From positions 372,001 to 436,000 of the forward strand of contig JADNRZ010000007.1 of NCBI GenBank assembly GCA_015501605.1: a stretch of DNA of 64,000 nt, in the 5' to 3' direction. How positions within the stretch are numbered: the stretch's first letter is position 1; each line of letters opens with the position of its first letter. The translations under genes and the position numbers were made by a program. The DNA comes from Panaeolus papilionaceus (lineage: Eukaryota; Basidiomycota; Agaricomycetes; Agaricales). The notes under the pieces were generated by a model. It was not told the DNA's origin and did not search any database. It saw nothing but the letters and a program-made list of their open reading frames with translations. Of the stretch, positions 1-15,738 are shown one piece after another.

Positions 1-726
1 CGCTAGTTTCTCTCGCTCGTGCCCTCGTCAAGAACTCGCGTGTTATCATTCTGGATGAGGCTACTGGTATGTTTCATATCTCATGTCAGACTATTTTTGG
101 TTCCTCATGTATATCCCTTTCATCGCAGCATCCGTGGATTACGAAACAGACCGCAAAATCCAGGACACAATCGCATACGAATTCAAAGATCGCACGATTT
201 TATGTATTGCTCGTGAGTAAAACTCTTGTCCAATCGACCCTTCAAACACCCCCAAACGTTTGCTTCATCACGATCGTCATACTTCTGATTCCTTCGTGAA
301 CGTTGGACCATGATGTTCCTAATTTTTATATACACACCCGGTTCGAGAACTGATCTTTGACTCCCCGCCACTTAGACCGCCTGCGAACCATTATATCCTA
401 CGACCGTATTTGCGTGCTTGACGCTGGGGAGATTGCTGTAAGTCAAACCTAACTGGCTCGGCTTGGTCGAACAAGTAACTAAACGAACCGGTGTAATTTT
501 TCCCCCTGTGTTCGTTTGTCTATTTTATGATCCCTCGAACCCTTCGGATGGGACCAACCAACAGGAATTCGATACACCTGCCACACTCTTCGCCAAACAA
601 GATGGTATCTTCCGCGGGATGTGCGAACGCTCGTCCATTACGATGGAGGACATCAGGCTCGCTGATAAAGTGGTTGCGAATCAGCGCGGTGAAGATGAGA
701 TAGAGGAGAAGTCTGGAGATGCATAG
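1..726 (+). CDS. ABCC-type ABC transporter, C-terminal end (partial, 5' end outside window)
   Basis: This is the last part of the second nucleotide-binding domain of a full-length ABC transporter that exports substrates across a membrane using ATP. Four exons join in frame: 1-66, 129-212, 376-437 and 565-726. The spliced frame shows the Walker B segment VIILDEAT, the D-loop SVD and the H-loop CIAHR, then a tail with EIAEFDTPATLF and GMCERSSIT before the stop. That tail resembles fungal Yor1/MRP-like (ABCC) proteins, which is family knowledge; substrate and membrane cannot be told from this fragment. The Walker A motif, signature motif and all membrane helices lie upstream of the window. Base 1 is in frame, so the gene clearly continues to the left. 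Confidence 0.88.
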
Positions 727-2149
727 ACTCACGAATCGGTGACCATGCTCCGACTCATACCAGTCGAATGGACACCGAAAGAAATGCTCGTTTACATTTA
801 CCCCACGATACTTGCTTCATTCAAAATTTCCCATCACCCTGGACAACTTTATGAACACCCTACAATCATCCTGTATTATCTTTTTTTTTCTTCACATGCC
901 GTTCATGCCCAGGCCCTTCTTCTGGGTTTGTTTTTGTTAGTTAGAACACGCATTTATAGTCAAGAATATTCACGTCTGTACTTATGGGATGTATTACCAC
1001 ATATAATCTGAGCATCATCTTAAGACTTACATTTAATTTCTTGTCTTTTATCTTTTTCCTTTCCTATTCATTTCATGGCAGGTCAAATATAAACTAATGG
1101 GTCCGCATCGACAAAAATGAATGGCCAGGCTGCGTATTTTTTAACGTACACTTCCGGGTTGAGGGAAAAGGGACTATCAAGATAATTCTGCTTTGTCGAT
1201 GAACTGGTTTGGCCCGGGATCGTTCAGGTTCCCAAGAGTATATTTTGATACACGGACGCTTGGTCGAGAACTGTCCTTTTTTCCTTCTCGGAATGGCGCA
1301 TTTCCCACCGGTGTTTGGGTTAGATAACAAATGGTTGAGGCGAAAGAAGGAAGTGTTCATTAAATAAGGTATGTATATGTATACACTATAAGCTGGGGAA
1401 GCAAAAAAAACACGAAATGAACGATATTAAGACAGCCTAACGATGGAATGAGATCAATGTACTGAAAGACACGAGTCATAATTACAACCAGCTAGAGTCA
1501 GGAACCCAGAGGAGGAGAAACGAAGGGGGAAAGTTAACATAAGATTGAAATTGCCAACAGATTGTGAGGTATTATATACATTGAAAGGTGGTCATCGTTC
1601 AGAAGAGTCCGTCGTTATTGGTCATAATTGCGAATGAGCGGTGAAAGCAACGTACGGGGTGTTAAGACACATGAGGAAAAAGTACAACACGGTACAGGGA
1701 TGGATGGGGAAAGAGACGGAAACGACGGAGAGAGGAAAGGTACAGGCAAAGGGTGTGGATGCGTATTTAGATGGGCGATATGCTGTGATGGATGGGTACG
1801 AGATGTTGGTCAAAAGGAGAGAGAGGGAAGAGTACAGTAAGATAAGCGGGTATGAGCACATTGCGATATATGAGGCATACTGGGTGAGTGCAAATTGAAA
1901 CGGAAGGGGGAAAGGACATGGGATGACTAAGAGTGTACTGAGAGACGATATGCAGTTCAAAGAGTGAATGGAAGGTGATAAATATATCAAGGGCGATAGA
2001 AGCAAGTCAAATAGCAGAGTAATCAAGTTGAGAGTCCACGTTGGCTGAGGATGGCATAAAGCGCATTCATGCCTGCGGGTATTCTTTTTTTTTTTTTTTT
2101 GACTATTGGGCTCGAATAAGGGGACGAACAGCCTTTGCGTGAAAGGGCA
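727..2149. other. Intergenic region between convergent genes
   Basis: No gene is supported here. The stretch holds the 3' flank of the ABC transporter and the 3' flank of the minus-strand SANT gene. Short open frames on both strands lack recognisable sequence. A pure T run lies at about 2083-2101, just downstream of the SANT gene stop. Confidence 0.6.
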
Positions 2150-3920
2150 TCAATCTTGTGCAAGGAACATTTTCCGCAGATAGTCTGTTGCCGCTGCCTT
2201 GAGATTCGCTTCCGCATTGGGATTGTTGATAACCTCCTGTAGATAATGATGAAACCCGATGAGAACTTGGGATAAAGGGTAATGTATGAACTTACGATGG
2301 CTTTCTCAGTTTTGTTCCTTGATTGAGCAGCTTTCTCTGAATCCTTCTTAGCATTCATCTCGGTCAACTCTCTCGCCTCCTTTCGTCTCAAATACTCCAA
2401 TTTCTCCTGTGCAACCTGACTCTGTAAACTGAGATAGTGCAGACATCTCGATATTAGTTCATGTGTCAACGGCAAGTTCAGCATAGATGGCTCTCCGTGG
2501 CCACCCACGGGCACACCGCCCATTCCGGAGGTTGAAGATGTGGTAGTACCAACACCCGCCGATCCCAGACCATTGGTACCGGCAGTGCTGGTTCCCAAAC
2601 CTGGGATACCACTGGGCAAAATCACTGAAGGTGGAGGGGGTTGTTGCTGTTGCTGTTGTTGCTGCTGTGCCTGCCTCAGAGCTGCTACGTTCGGTGGTGG
2701 AGCCTGAGGAGCGGCGATAGGCGGCGGGGGAGCCTGAGGCTGTGGGTTTTCTCTCAGACTCTGGGGGTTGATGTAGACGTGCTGCTGCTGAGGCTGCTGT
2801 TGTTGCTGCGGTACTTGTGGTTGGCGATCATGGGTAGCTATACCATTGAGCAATTGCTGGTCTGTAAAATCAAGTGGTGCGTCGTCGTCGTCCACTTCTT
2901 CCGCGGCACCTAGAGTTGCACTGGGTCCAGCAGTATTGCGACCTTGGGAAGGACGAGTAGTGGCTGGATCGCCGTGCCACCTATTGGACACCATTTCAGA
3001 AAACAATAAAAAAAGACGGAAAAATTCGACGGCATACCTCCGGTAGAAAAGATCATACCAGCCGACACGATGCCAATGATCAATCACTCTGGCAGTGATG
3101 TTGCCTACATCTGTGCCATTTTTGCGAGCTAGTTGTAATCGTCTATCGTACTCTCTCAGTCGATCATTCTCGCTCAGTGTAGAGAGATTGCTGAGTCCTC
3201 CTTGTGAAGATTCAAAGGCGTATATCTGTTTGAATAAATTGAAATTGCGTTCGTAGCAACCTTTCAGAGCCTGATAAGTCTTTTTACCACCAAAGACATC
3301 AAGCGCGCACTGGAGTGTTGTGATTAAAATCAAAATCATAAATTAAATGATGGCAGTGACACACCTCTCGCAAACACGAGTTCTTCGTCGCTCGTAGTGC
3401 ATTCCAATGCTCCTCTTGACCGACACCCATAAGCCAATTAAACAGCTTGGTTTTCTCCTCGTCGCTCCAATGCTTTGCACCTCCTGCCGCACCATCCATA
3501 TCAAATCCGCCATCATCGTCCCCACCACCAACAGTATCTCTCCGCCTCTTTGCTGCCTGAGCGCTGAGGTTGTCTACCTGCTTTCTCTTTATAGCTGGAC
3601 TTGTAGCACCACCTGGTACATTCGCGAAAGTCAGGGGTGAATGCGAGGATGAAGCTGCTGCTTGTTGAGTAAGGGTTGGTGGTGAAGTGGATGGATTTCT
3701 GTAGTCATTTGGACGTGAATAAGACTGCTGTTGCTGCTGCTGCTGTAGACCTGCAGCGAGATGAGTACTGAGGGCTTGATTGAGACCGTTCTGGTGAAAA
3801 GATGACTATTGTTCAAGTCAGATTGGTTCATTATAAGTAGGTCGTAATTGAATAACTTACTGAACTGTTGTCGAGGTTTGGGTCCCTACGTTCTTGAATA
3901 CCCATGTGGCCGTATTGCAT
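2150..3920 (-). CDS. SANT/Myb-like domain protein with Gln/Pro-rich region, function unknown
   Basis: The spliced minus-strand product starts at the ATG at 3920, encoding MQYGHMGIQERRD. A splice acceptor just upstream suggests an intron in the 5' leader. After a Gln-rich stretch and a basic AIKRKQ/AAKRRRD patch comes a SANT/Myb-like region around HWSDEEKTKLFNWLMG, followed by a conserved-looking helical part with YERNFNLFKQIYAFE and WHRVGWYDLFYRR. The middle (about 2600-2900) is a run of Gln and Pro repeats. The C-terminal part (LEYLRRKEARELTEMNAKK) looks coiled-coil, and the last exon ends in DYLRKMFLAQD. An intron at about 2237-2296 must be removed, otherwise a false longer tail is read. 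A nuclear DNA- or chromatin-binding role is inference from the SANT-like fold only; I do not recognise an orthologue. Confidence 0.8.
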
Positions 3921-4162
3921 TGTTGCTGCTGGTTCGCTGCATAATTGAAAATATCAGTTCGAATTGTTTCTTTTATTTTAATAATTTTTATGTTTTGAAA
4001 TAAACCAACTTTTGAACTTGCCCGTCCATTCAAAATCGAGCCACAGCAGCCTACAAAGAGAACCGAACAAGACCAACAAACCGCTCAGTTTACGACTTAG
4101 ACTTTGTTTGTCAAAATCTGTTAAAAATAATACAGATCAATCATTATATACTAATAATCCCA

Positions 4163-8881
<4,719 letters not shown>

Positions 8882-9399
8882 TATGCATTTAAATTAGTTT
8901 AGAATTGTTAATAAAATGTGAAATCAAGAGGAAAGTCAAAAGTTGTTCCTGTTGTGAGTCGTATATGTAGTTTGTCGCTCGTCGACAGAGACAGTGAACT
9001 ACCTTGTTTGTCTTTATTTATTCAATTTCTAGTTCTGACCAATCCATCTTGTCAATCCTCTCTTTATAAATTGTAAAGACATGGTTAATAATGAAGGTAA
9101 GTATTTTGCTGAAACACTATAATCAATGCAGTGAAGAAAGAAATAATATACATTTAAAAGGGTCCTTATAGTCAAACACTAGCCAAAGGGATTGTCAGAT
9201 TTAAATTTATATATTTTTTAAAAATAAATAAAAGAAACAAACAATAAGGATATCTTAGTCCATTAACTGTACATACGCACATTGCCATAGTGGGAGAGCT
9301 GTTAAGGACATCTGACTGCAAACTCACTCTTTGCTTTTCTCTCTCAACACTTCGCCTTATAATCCACTTTTCACCACGTCTTATACTGCTATTCAAACA
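8882..9399. promoter_or_regulatory. Divergent promoter region between acetyltransferase and LAMMER kinase genes
   Basis: The start codons of two genes transcribed away from each other lie 518 bases apart, so both promoters must sit here. The stretch is AT-rich, and pyrimidine-rich sequence precedes the kinase ATG on the plus strand. I cannot point to specific factor sites. Confidence 0.6.
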
Positions 9400-11430
9400 A
9401 TGGCAGCGGTTCATCCGCTGTCGACTCCTCTTCTTTCTCAGTATTCAAGACAGACTCAGATGTCCAACCTCAATCAACATCAACATCCACCTGGTCCGAG
9501 CGGTATTTCCACACCACCTGTGGCTACAAGAAAGCGGAAACGCGCCCATCAGTACACCGTCAGCTACTCGGAAGTCCAAGAAGTAGACCCAGACGGTCGT
9601 CTCAGAGAGGTCATAGTAATCGAAGATACACCACCCCCACCTACCATCTCCCCATCAACAACTCATAATGGCGCTTTCTCCGCCTCCTACCAACCACCTT
9701 TATATTCAGCTCCAATTAGGACAAGAGCAAGAGCTGCTGCAGAAGCGCAGGCGCTCACTGCAAGCTCTTCTTCTGTAATGACAGCCCCAGCTCCAAAGAG
9801 AAGAAAACGAGACCCCAATGACGAGGTCCGTGCGCTAGCCGTCAAGAAGCCAGCTGTGGGCGCACAGCTAACTCAAGCTCTCGTTCCCGCAAATTCATGG
9901 GAGAGTCGAAGTGCTGCTGCTACTGACGATGTGGGTATTTCGCCATGTGCATCCATCTTATTTTAGTTGACATTTTATCTACTTATTTCAGACCGCTAAA
10001 GACGCCGTAGTTTCATGCGACGACAAAGAAGGGCACTATATTATTGTCCCAGACGATATGATCCACAAGAGATGTACTTTGTTTTTCTTATTTCTCTCCA
10101 AAACGACCTTCTTACTTTTAATTTAACTTCAGATCGCACTGTCCGCTTACTAGGACAGGGTACCTTTGGAAAGGTTGTCGAAGCAGTTGATACTGAAAGC
10201 AATGCTCGAGTGGCCATCAAGATCATTAGGGCTATCCCTAAATATCGCGATGCCAGCAAGATAGAAATTAGGGTCCTCCAAAAGCTCAGAGAACGCGATC
10301 CCACCAACCGAAAGTGGGTTTCACCCTTCATCGTCATCACACACCGCCACAATCGGACTGACTTGCTCTCCTTAGCAATTGTATCCACCTCCTCAGTTGG
10401 TTTGACCACCGCAATCATATTTGTCTGGTCTCAGAACTCCTGGGGATGTGCGTCTATGACTTCCTCAAGGAGAATGATTTTGCTCCTTTCCCCCGAGATC
10501 ATATTCAGAAGTTTGCCCGTCAACTTCTCGGCAGTGTTGCTTGTAAGCTCGTCTCATCTTCCTTCCCTGTCATAGGCTGACACCTTCCAACCAGTCCTGC
10601 ATGAACTACGGCTAATTCACACCGATCTAAAACCGGAAAATATCCTCTTGGTTAAGAATGACTATCGAGTCGTTCAAATCCCTGTCCCTGGAAAGGTAAC
10701 GTCCCACGTCACCACCTACTTCATTTAAACTGATATATCTTGCTTCAGCGAAACCCATCATCAAAACCTAAGCGTATTCTAGACAGCACAGACATTCGGC
10801 TAATTGACTTTGGTTCTGCGACCTTTGAACAAGAGTATCATTCATCGGTTGTTTCAACACGGCACTATCGTGCTCCTGAAATTATTCTCGGTCAGTATAC
10901 CTCTTTCACAGCTCTTCACTACTCAATGCTGACCAAGGTGGTCCGAAATATATCAGGCCTCGGCTGGTCGTTCCCATGCGATGCTTATTCATTAGGTTGC
11001 ATCCTAGTAGAGTTTTACACCGGGCTAGCACTCTACCAGACTCATGATAATCTAGAGCATCTCGCCATGATGGAAATGGTCATGGGCAAGATGCCAGAAC
11101 GCTTTGCTCGTGCAGGCGCTAGATCGAAACCTGAATTCTTCAAAGAAGGTTGCAAACTAGACTGGCCGAAGCCCAAAGCAACACGGCAAAGTAAAAAAGA
11201 CGTCCGAGCGACACGTCCATTGCAGGTATGACATTTCTACTACAAGCTCATATTTCAATTCCATACTAAAGTAGCCTGTATAGGACGTGATTCCCCCCAC
11301 CGACCACACAAACCGGTCATTTTTGGATCTGGTCCGCAAACTTCTATGTTTCGATCCCGCACAGCGGATAACAGTGCGCGAAGCCCTCCAACATCCATAT
11401 TTCTCCCTCGATATCCCACCTGAAATATGA
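9400..11430 (+). CDS. KNS1: LAMMER (CLK-type) dual-specificity protein kinase
   Basis: This kinase belongs to the CLK/LAMMER group, which phosphorylates SR-type splicing factors and other proteins. The ATG at 9400 is the first in frame. The N-terminal part is disordered with basic patches ([16 protein letters not shown]). After splicing, the kinase domain shows the glycine loop [11 protein letters not shown], the ATP-binding lysine in VAIKIIR, the catalytic loop [11 protein letters not shown], the metal-binding DFG in LIDFGSATF, and [12 protein letters not shown]. The signature region reads [11 protein letters not shown], so the last residue of the canonical EHLAMMER is Met here. The protein ends in the kinase C-lobe ([20 protein letters not shown]). 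Several introns of 50-70 bases interrupt it, including one inside the sequence just after APEIILG. Fungal relatives are Kns1 and Lkh1. Confidence 0.93.
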
Positions 11431-14400
11431 TCTTCGTCTGGGAATCCACCTAATACTATTTCACCCTCCCTATAGATAGGACCTTTTTTTCATATTTCCA
11501 CCCCTCATCTTATTTTCTTTTCTACAGCACATCTCTCCTCTCCTCTTCTACGTGATCCAATTGTATCATCACCAAGCCTCACGTCCCTTGCGCTTTCAGC
11601 ACCATGTCTTTTTAGTACAACATCAAGGAAATATCTGGTTATACTACGCTATTCTGTTGCTACGACGTGTACAGTTTCTTCAAAATCTATCGGCTCGCAA
11701 AGAAAAGACATCGAAACGAACTTCGCTCCAGTCACTGCGGATGGCAGGTATCTGCGACCCTGGCCTTTGGGTTTCGAGATCACACTTTTGATCGCCAAAC
11801 TCGAATCCAAACGCGCTTCAATTCAAAACTTGTCGCAGTTCATCCCCGTCCACAAAATTTGCACACTACTTGCACACCACAGCAGCAATTGACGCATTGG
11901 ATTTTGAAGACTCTTGTCCTTGCATTCCGGTCAACCCTTTACCCTTCCAAGCAATTTCACACGTTTCATCAACATCCCCCTCCAATTTCGTCTCCCTCAC
12001 TCGTATTGCCCACTCTGATCCCGTTCTTCGTTATTTTTTCAACATCACGCCATCCCTTTTCCCAGCACTCTTCTGGCATGCACGCTTGTCATTTGCAAAA
12101 GATAGCTTGCCGAGTGCCCTTTTTTCCGCCTCGACATGCCTACCAGCACATCCGGTCAGGTTTTCTGTTGTGGATAATCCACTTGTTTTGTTTTTGCTTT
12201 TTTTTCTTTCTTTTTTTTTTACAACTTGGGTTGTTATTCATTCCTTTTTCTCATTGCACGACTTCGGGCTGGGGAAGATGTTTACTTCTCCATCCGTCAC
12301 AGTTTCCACGTTCCTTATTCACTCTGTTCACGCTCCAAAGCTACTTCTTTGGACAAAATTGGATCGCTTTTGCGGTTCGATCATCTTTTCGTGGATAACG
12401 CGATCCTGTCCACGACTTTTCTTATTCTTTCCGTTTTTGCGCGCAGTTGCTCTTTTTTGCCTCATGTTTTGAATTTGGGTAGGCGTATGTATAAAAGATA
12501 CAGTCAGGTTATGATAACGTCCGCACATCGGAGGGCAATGGGTTGGACTTTGTTTATTCTCTATATTTCTTCCTTCCTTTTTTTTTCCCTTCTTGTATCA
12601 GTTTATTTATTACTCTCCTCTCTAGTCATGACGACCCTTTTTACATCCAGAATCATCTATCGATCGACCTCGGGGCACATGCCTACACGCTAATTCCACC
12701 ACACAATTCAATCTGGCCCACCTGCACCCCAAGAGCCTGTTTCCTGTCTGTCAAACTGCCTGCTTCTGGTAGCGATGTGCGTCATGGAGCTTATCAGTGG
12801 TGTAATATGGCCCCAATCATCCATCGCATCTCATTGCACTTCATTTTTCATTCTTCAACTTCAAATGACTCGACAGATATAATTGCATTATTGTACAGTA
12901 TATGTTATTTTGCGTACTGTAGAATTTCCCCCCACAACTAGATGCGAAACATTGCTACGTAATGCCACGAACTCCGAAATGCGGCAGGAACGAATTTAGG
13001 TCAAACTACATTGGCAACAGGTTCGTTCCCAATCCTCTCCATATCCATCGGAACATGAACGCCATCGCTTGTCACGGCATGATTCGATTTTTTGAATGAC
13101 CCACCAATCCGCACTCCGAACTTCCGAACATGGGCCATAAACTCAATGCTCTGACAGTAATGCACGAAAAGGCAAATGCATATCAGGTCAAAAAGTATCC
13201 ACCCTTTACCGCCTCCTGATTGCACCCGTCCGACAGCATACACAGAGACGTTGGAAACATCCGCTAACAGGTAAGTAAATACGGTCAGTCGGCATATCGC
13301 CATTTATCGTCTCGCGTTACAACTGGCTCACAGATATCGTTTAATATCCCTCATAGTCACAGTGTGTAATCAGCCAGATACTAAAACTGCTTGCAATGTC
13401 CTGATGGAAGTCAGCGGTGCGTTTTTACGTGCTATTTTTGGTGAGGTGTGTGCTCCGTAACCTCCGTTTTGTTGCGGGCTCTAACATCGACGTGGGACGT
13501 GGGACGTTGGTAATACCGCCATGGTGGGTGGGGGGATGATGATTTATTACGCATTCCATTGATTAAACCAAACACTTTCTGCTCTGTTGTGGAGTATGGG
13601 GGCCATATACTGGGCGGGGGTCGCATGGTGTCGTGCGATAATGGAGTTCGCTGCACAGCACAAATATGGGGATGCTGACGCTCTTCGCGCACACGCACCT
13701 TCTGGGATCGACTCATATCCTCGTTTCGGGAGCGTTTCGGGTAATTTCCACTCTTTCAATGTCGCTCGCTTGACGATATATTGTCACCCAGATGGCAGCT
13801 AGTTGACTCTGGTTCAATGATTCTTGTTACTCAGCGGTGATTGTTATCCATAATGTTTATGTCCCGCAAGTACGATCATTGAAAAAGGGTCGCATCATTT
13901 ATGTGGCTTCTTGGGCGACTTATGACCGTAACTCGTGCACTGCAGCAGCTCAGTAATGCGCTTTGGCTTCGGGACTGGAGGCTGTCTCTTTCAGGAACCC
14001 CTCTCGTCCCACCTAGGCCGGAGGCGCTTAACTCAAACGTGTTACGCTTTCATCTTGGGCATTGGGCAATTTTTTCGAATAGCCATCTTCCGTTCGAAAT
14101 TCTCTATGACACTGTTCGCCGTTATCTGACAAATCGCTCGAATCCCTGCTTACCCTTCATCTGGACAGTGCTTCCCAAATTCCCCATGGTTTGCCTCTTC
14201 TGCCAGCGATCCTATGAACAATGATCCGATCGCTCTTAGGTCCCATGCTGATATAGCATTACAATGATTGACAACCGACGCCTGTTTTTCTGCTACATGC
14301 CGAATAGGAAATTCAGGTCTCAGGAGTCGGCTGGCCAATGCCCTGACAATGACATGGTGAATGCGTTTGTTGGCATCATGTGAGGTAACAGCCAGTACCA

Positions 14401-15230
14401 GGCTGCACACTTGTTGCTGGCACTGCTGGGTGCTCTCTCAAGGCGACACGATGCTAGAAACCCGGAACGAACGCCGGGTGGACGTTCGTCTACGCGCCTG
14501 CCTACGAGATCATCTACGTCGACACACGAACAATCCTTTGTTAGCATGAACACTTTTCACTTCGAACCTGAACGACTACTGTATCACCCGTGCGCAGTTT
14601 GAACGAAAGACTGAGTTGATCTCTGTTCCATTGTCACACAAGCATGTACATACTTATTTGTAGTCGGGGAAATATATTTTCAAACTCAAGCTCGCATTTA
14701 CCGAAATTTGTCCATGTCAGTTAATTTAAGGTGACCAGCACAATGATCCCGAATGGCTTGCTGGGTTGTTCTTATCCGGGGGTTATCACTCAAAGTGATA
14801 AATAGAACGACCCCTCCATCAGCTATCGCCGGATATCTACATAACCGCTGCGCAGAAGCTAAACATACTCCACTGAAAGCTATTATGATTGAATAAACTT
14901 GAAGAGTTCCGCGGTTCAGGGCCCACATACTCTACTGGTACTAGTGATTTATTACGCACGAGTGTATAACATGTGCATCTCCTAGTAGGATTGATTCACA
15001 ATCTCCCGTGCTGTGGGATGCGCATAAAAAGCGCTTATATAGTTATAGCGATCTGACAAGCTCGTTCTCGACGTTGAGGGCTGAGAGTGTGCTACATAGT
15101 ACTTCTATGCTTTTGACGAGGAAACAAGGATAGGGGCTGATCTCGGCAATGCGAAAGATAAGATTAGATGACAGGATCTCAAGTGGGACACCCTCAACAC
15201 TCAAAACAATCTTTCTCTGCATCCACAACA
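11431..15230. other. Gene-poor stretch of 3.8 kb
   Basis: No well-supported gene is seen. From about 11,460 to 12,700 the plus strand is strongly pyrimidine-rich, which makes long but meaningless open frames of Phe, Ser, Leu and Pro. The part from 13.3 to 15.0 kb contains only short frames without recognisable motifs. One possible exon fragment on the minus strand near 13.0-13.3 kb is listed separately. Confidence 0.55.
13007..13270 (-). other. Possible exon fragment(s) of an unrecognised gene
   Basis: On the minus strand a reading frame ends at about 13,007 and contains SIEFMAHVRKFGVRIGG and SDGVHVPMDMERIGNE, which look protein-like. It can be joined through a plausible intron (GTAAAG at about 13,179 to TGTCAG at about 13,150) to an upstream 54-base piece preceded by a good acceptor. 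Further upstream I meet stops in every join tried, so no start or full gene can be built. It may be a decayed gene end or chance. Confidence 0.22.
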
Positions 15231-15608
15231 ATGACTTCCTCGTGGCATTCAATGTGAGTCGATTCCGAAACTCGATCGCCATTTCTGACGTATAGTAGTA
15301 CTATAGATGTACCATTCGCCTGCCATGAACACGCAGTAATCACGAAGAGGGTGATCGAGGTCGATGCTGAACTCCAACCTCATGCAGTCAAGCGAGAACT
15401 ATCCGTCCAAGGAGACGTGCTAACAGCGTATGTACTCTCAAATAAAGCTGCAATCCACCTCACAAGGGATCTGAAAGCTTTGGACCACACACATAGAACC
15501 TTTCAAACTCTGACAGCTAGGCTGGCAAGACTAACGGTCAATGCGTTCCTTGAAAACGTCGAGTTGGTTGTCCGAACGATCGAGCACTTCGCGCCTGTCA
15601 AAACTTAA
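15231..15608 (+). CDS. PCC1: Pcc1, small subunit of the EKC/KEOPS complex
   Basis: This is a 79-residue protein in three exons (15231-15253, 15299-15427, 15521-15608). Pcc1 is the dimerising subunit of EKC/KEOPS, which makes the t6A modification on tRNAs that read ANN codons and has roles at telomeres and in transcription. The spliced product begins MTSSWHSITIDVPFACHEHA. It continues with VDAELQPHAVKRELSVQGDV and ends LTVNAFLENVELVVRTIEHF plus a short tail. The order of strand, helix, strands and final helix, and the phrases ELSVQGDVLT and NAFLENVELV, match the Pcc1/LAGE3 family; yeast Pcc1 is of similar size (88). The first intron is only 45 bases and the second acceptor must be the downstream TAG at 15520, because the earlier acceptor gives a stop. 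The gene is convergent with the EBP1-like gene. Confidence 0.85.
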
Positions 15609-15738
15609 ACCTTTTTCGATTACTTATCGTCGGTGGAAATTTGTGCGGCGTGGGTCGCAGTCAATTGATTTGATACTTAAGCGTTGGGCTCATAATAATA
15701 TGGTTTACAGAATGATCCATGTTCTAGAACAGCTGAAT

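Noticed and set aside
1622..2026. Open frame of 134 codons on the minus strand
   Set aside because: It lies in the 3' flank of the SANT gene, has no start context or motif, and reflects pyrimidine-rich sequence.
11667..12693. Three overlapping long plus-strand frames
   Set aside because: All are rich in Phe, Ser, Leu and Pro because the strand is C/T-rich; none shows a domain or a consistent splice pattern.
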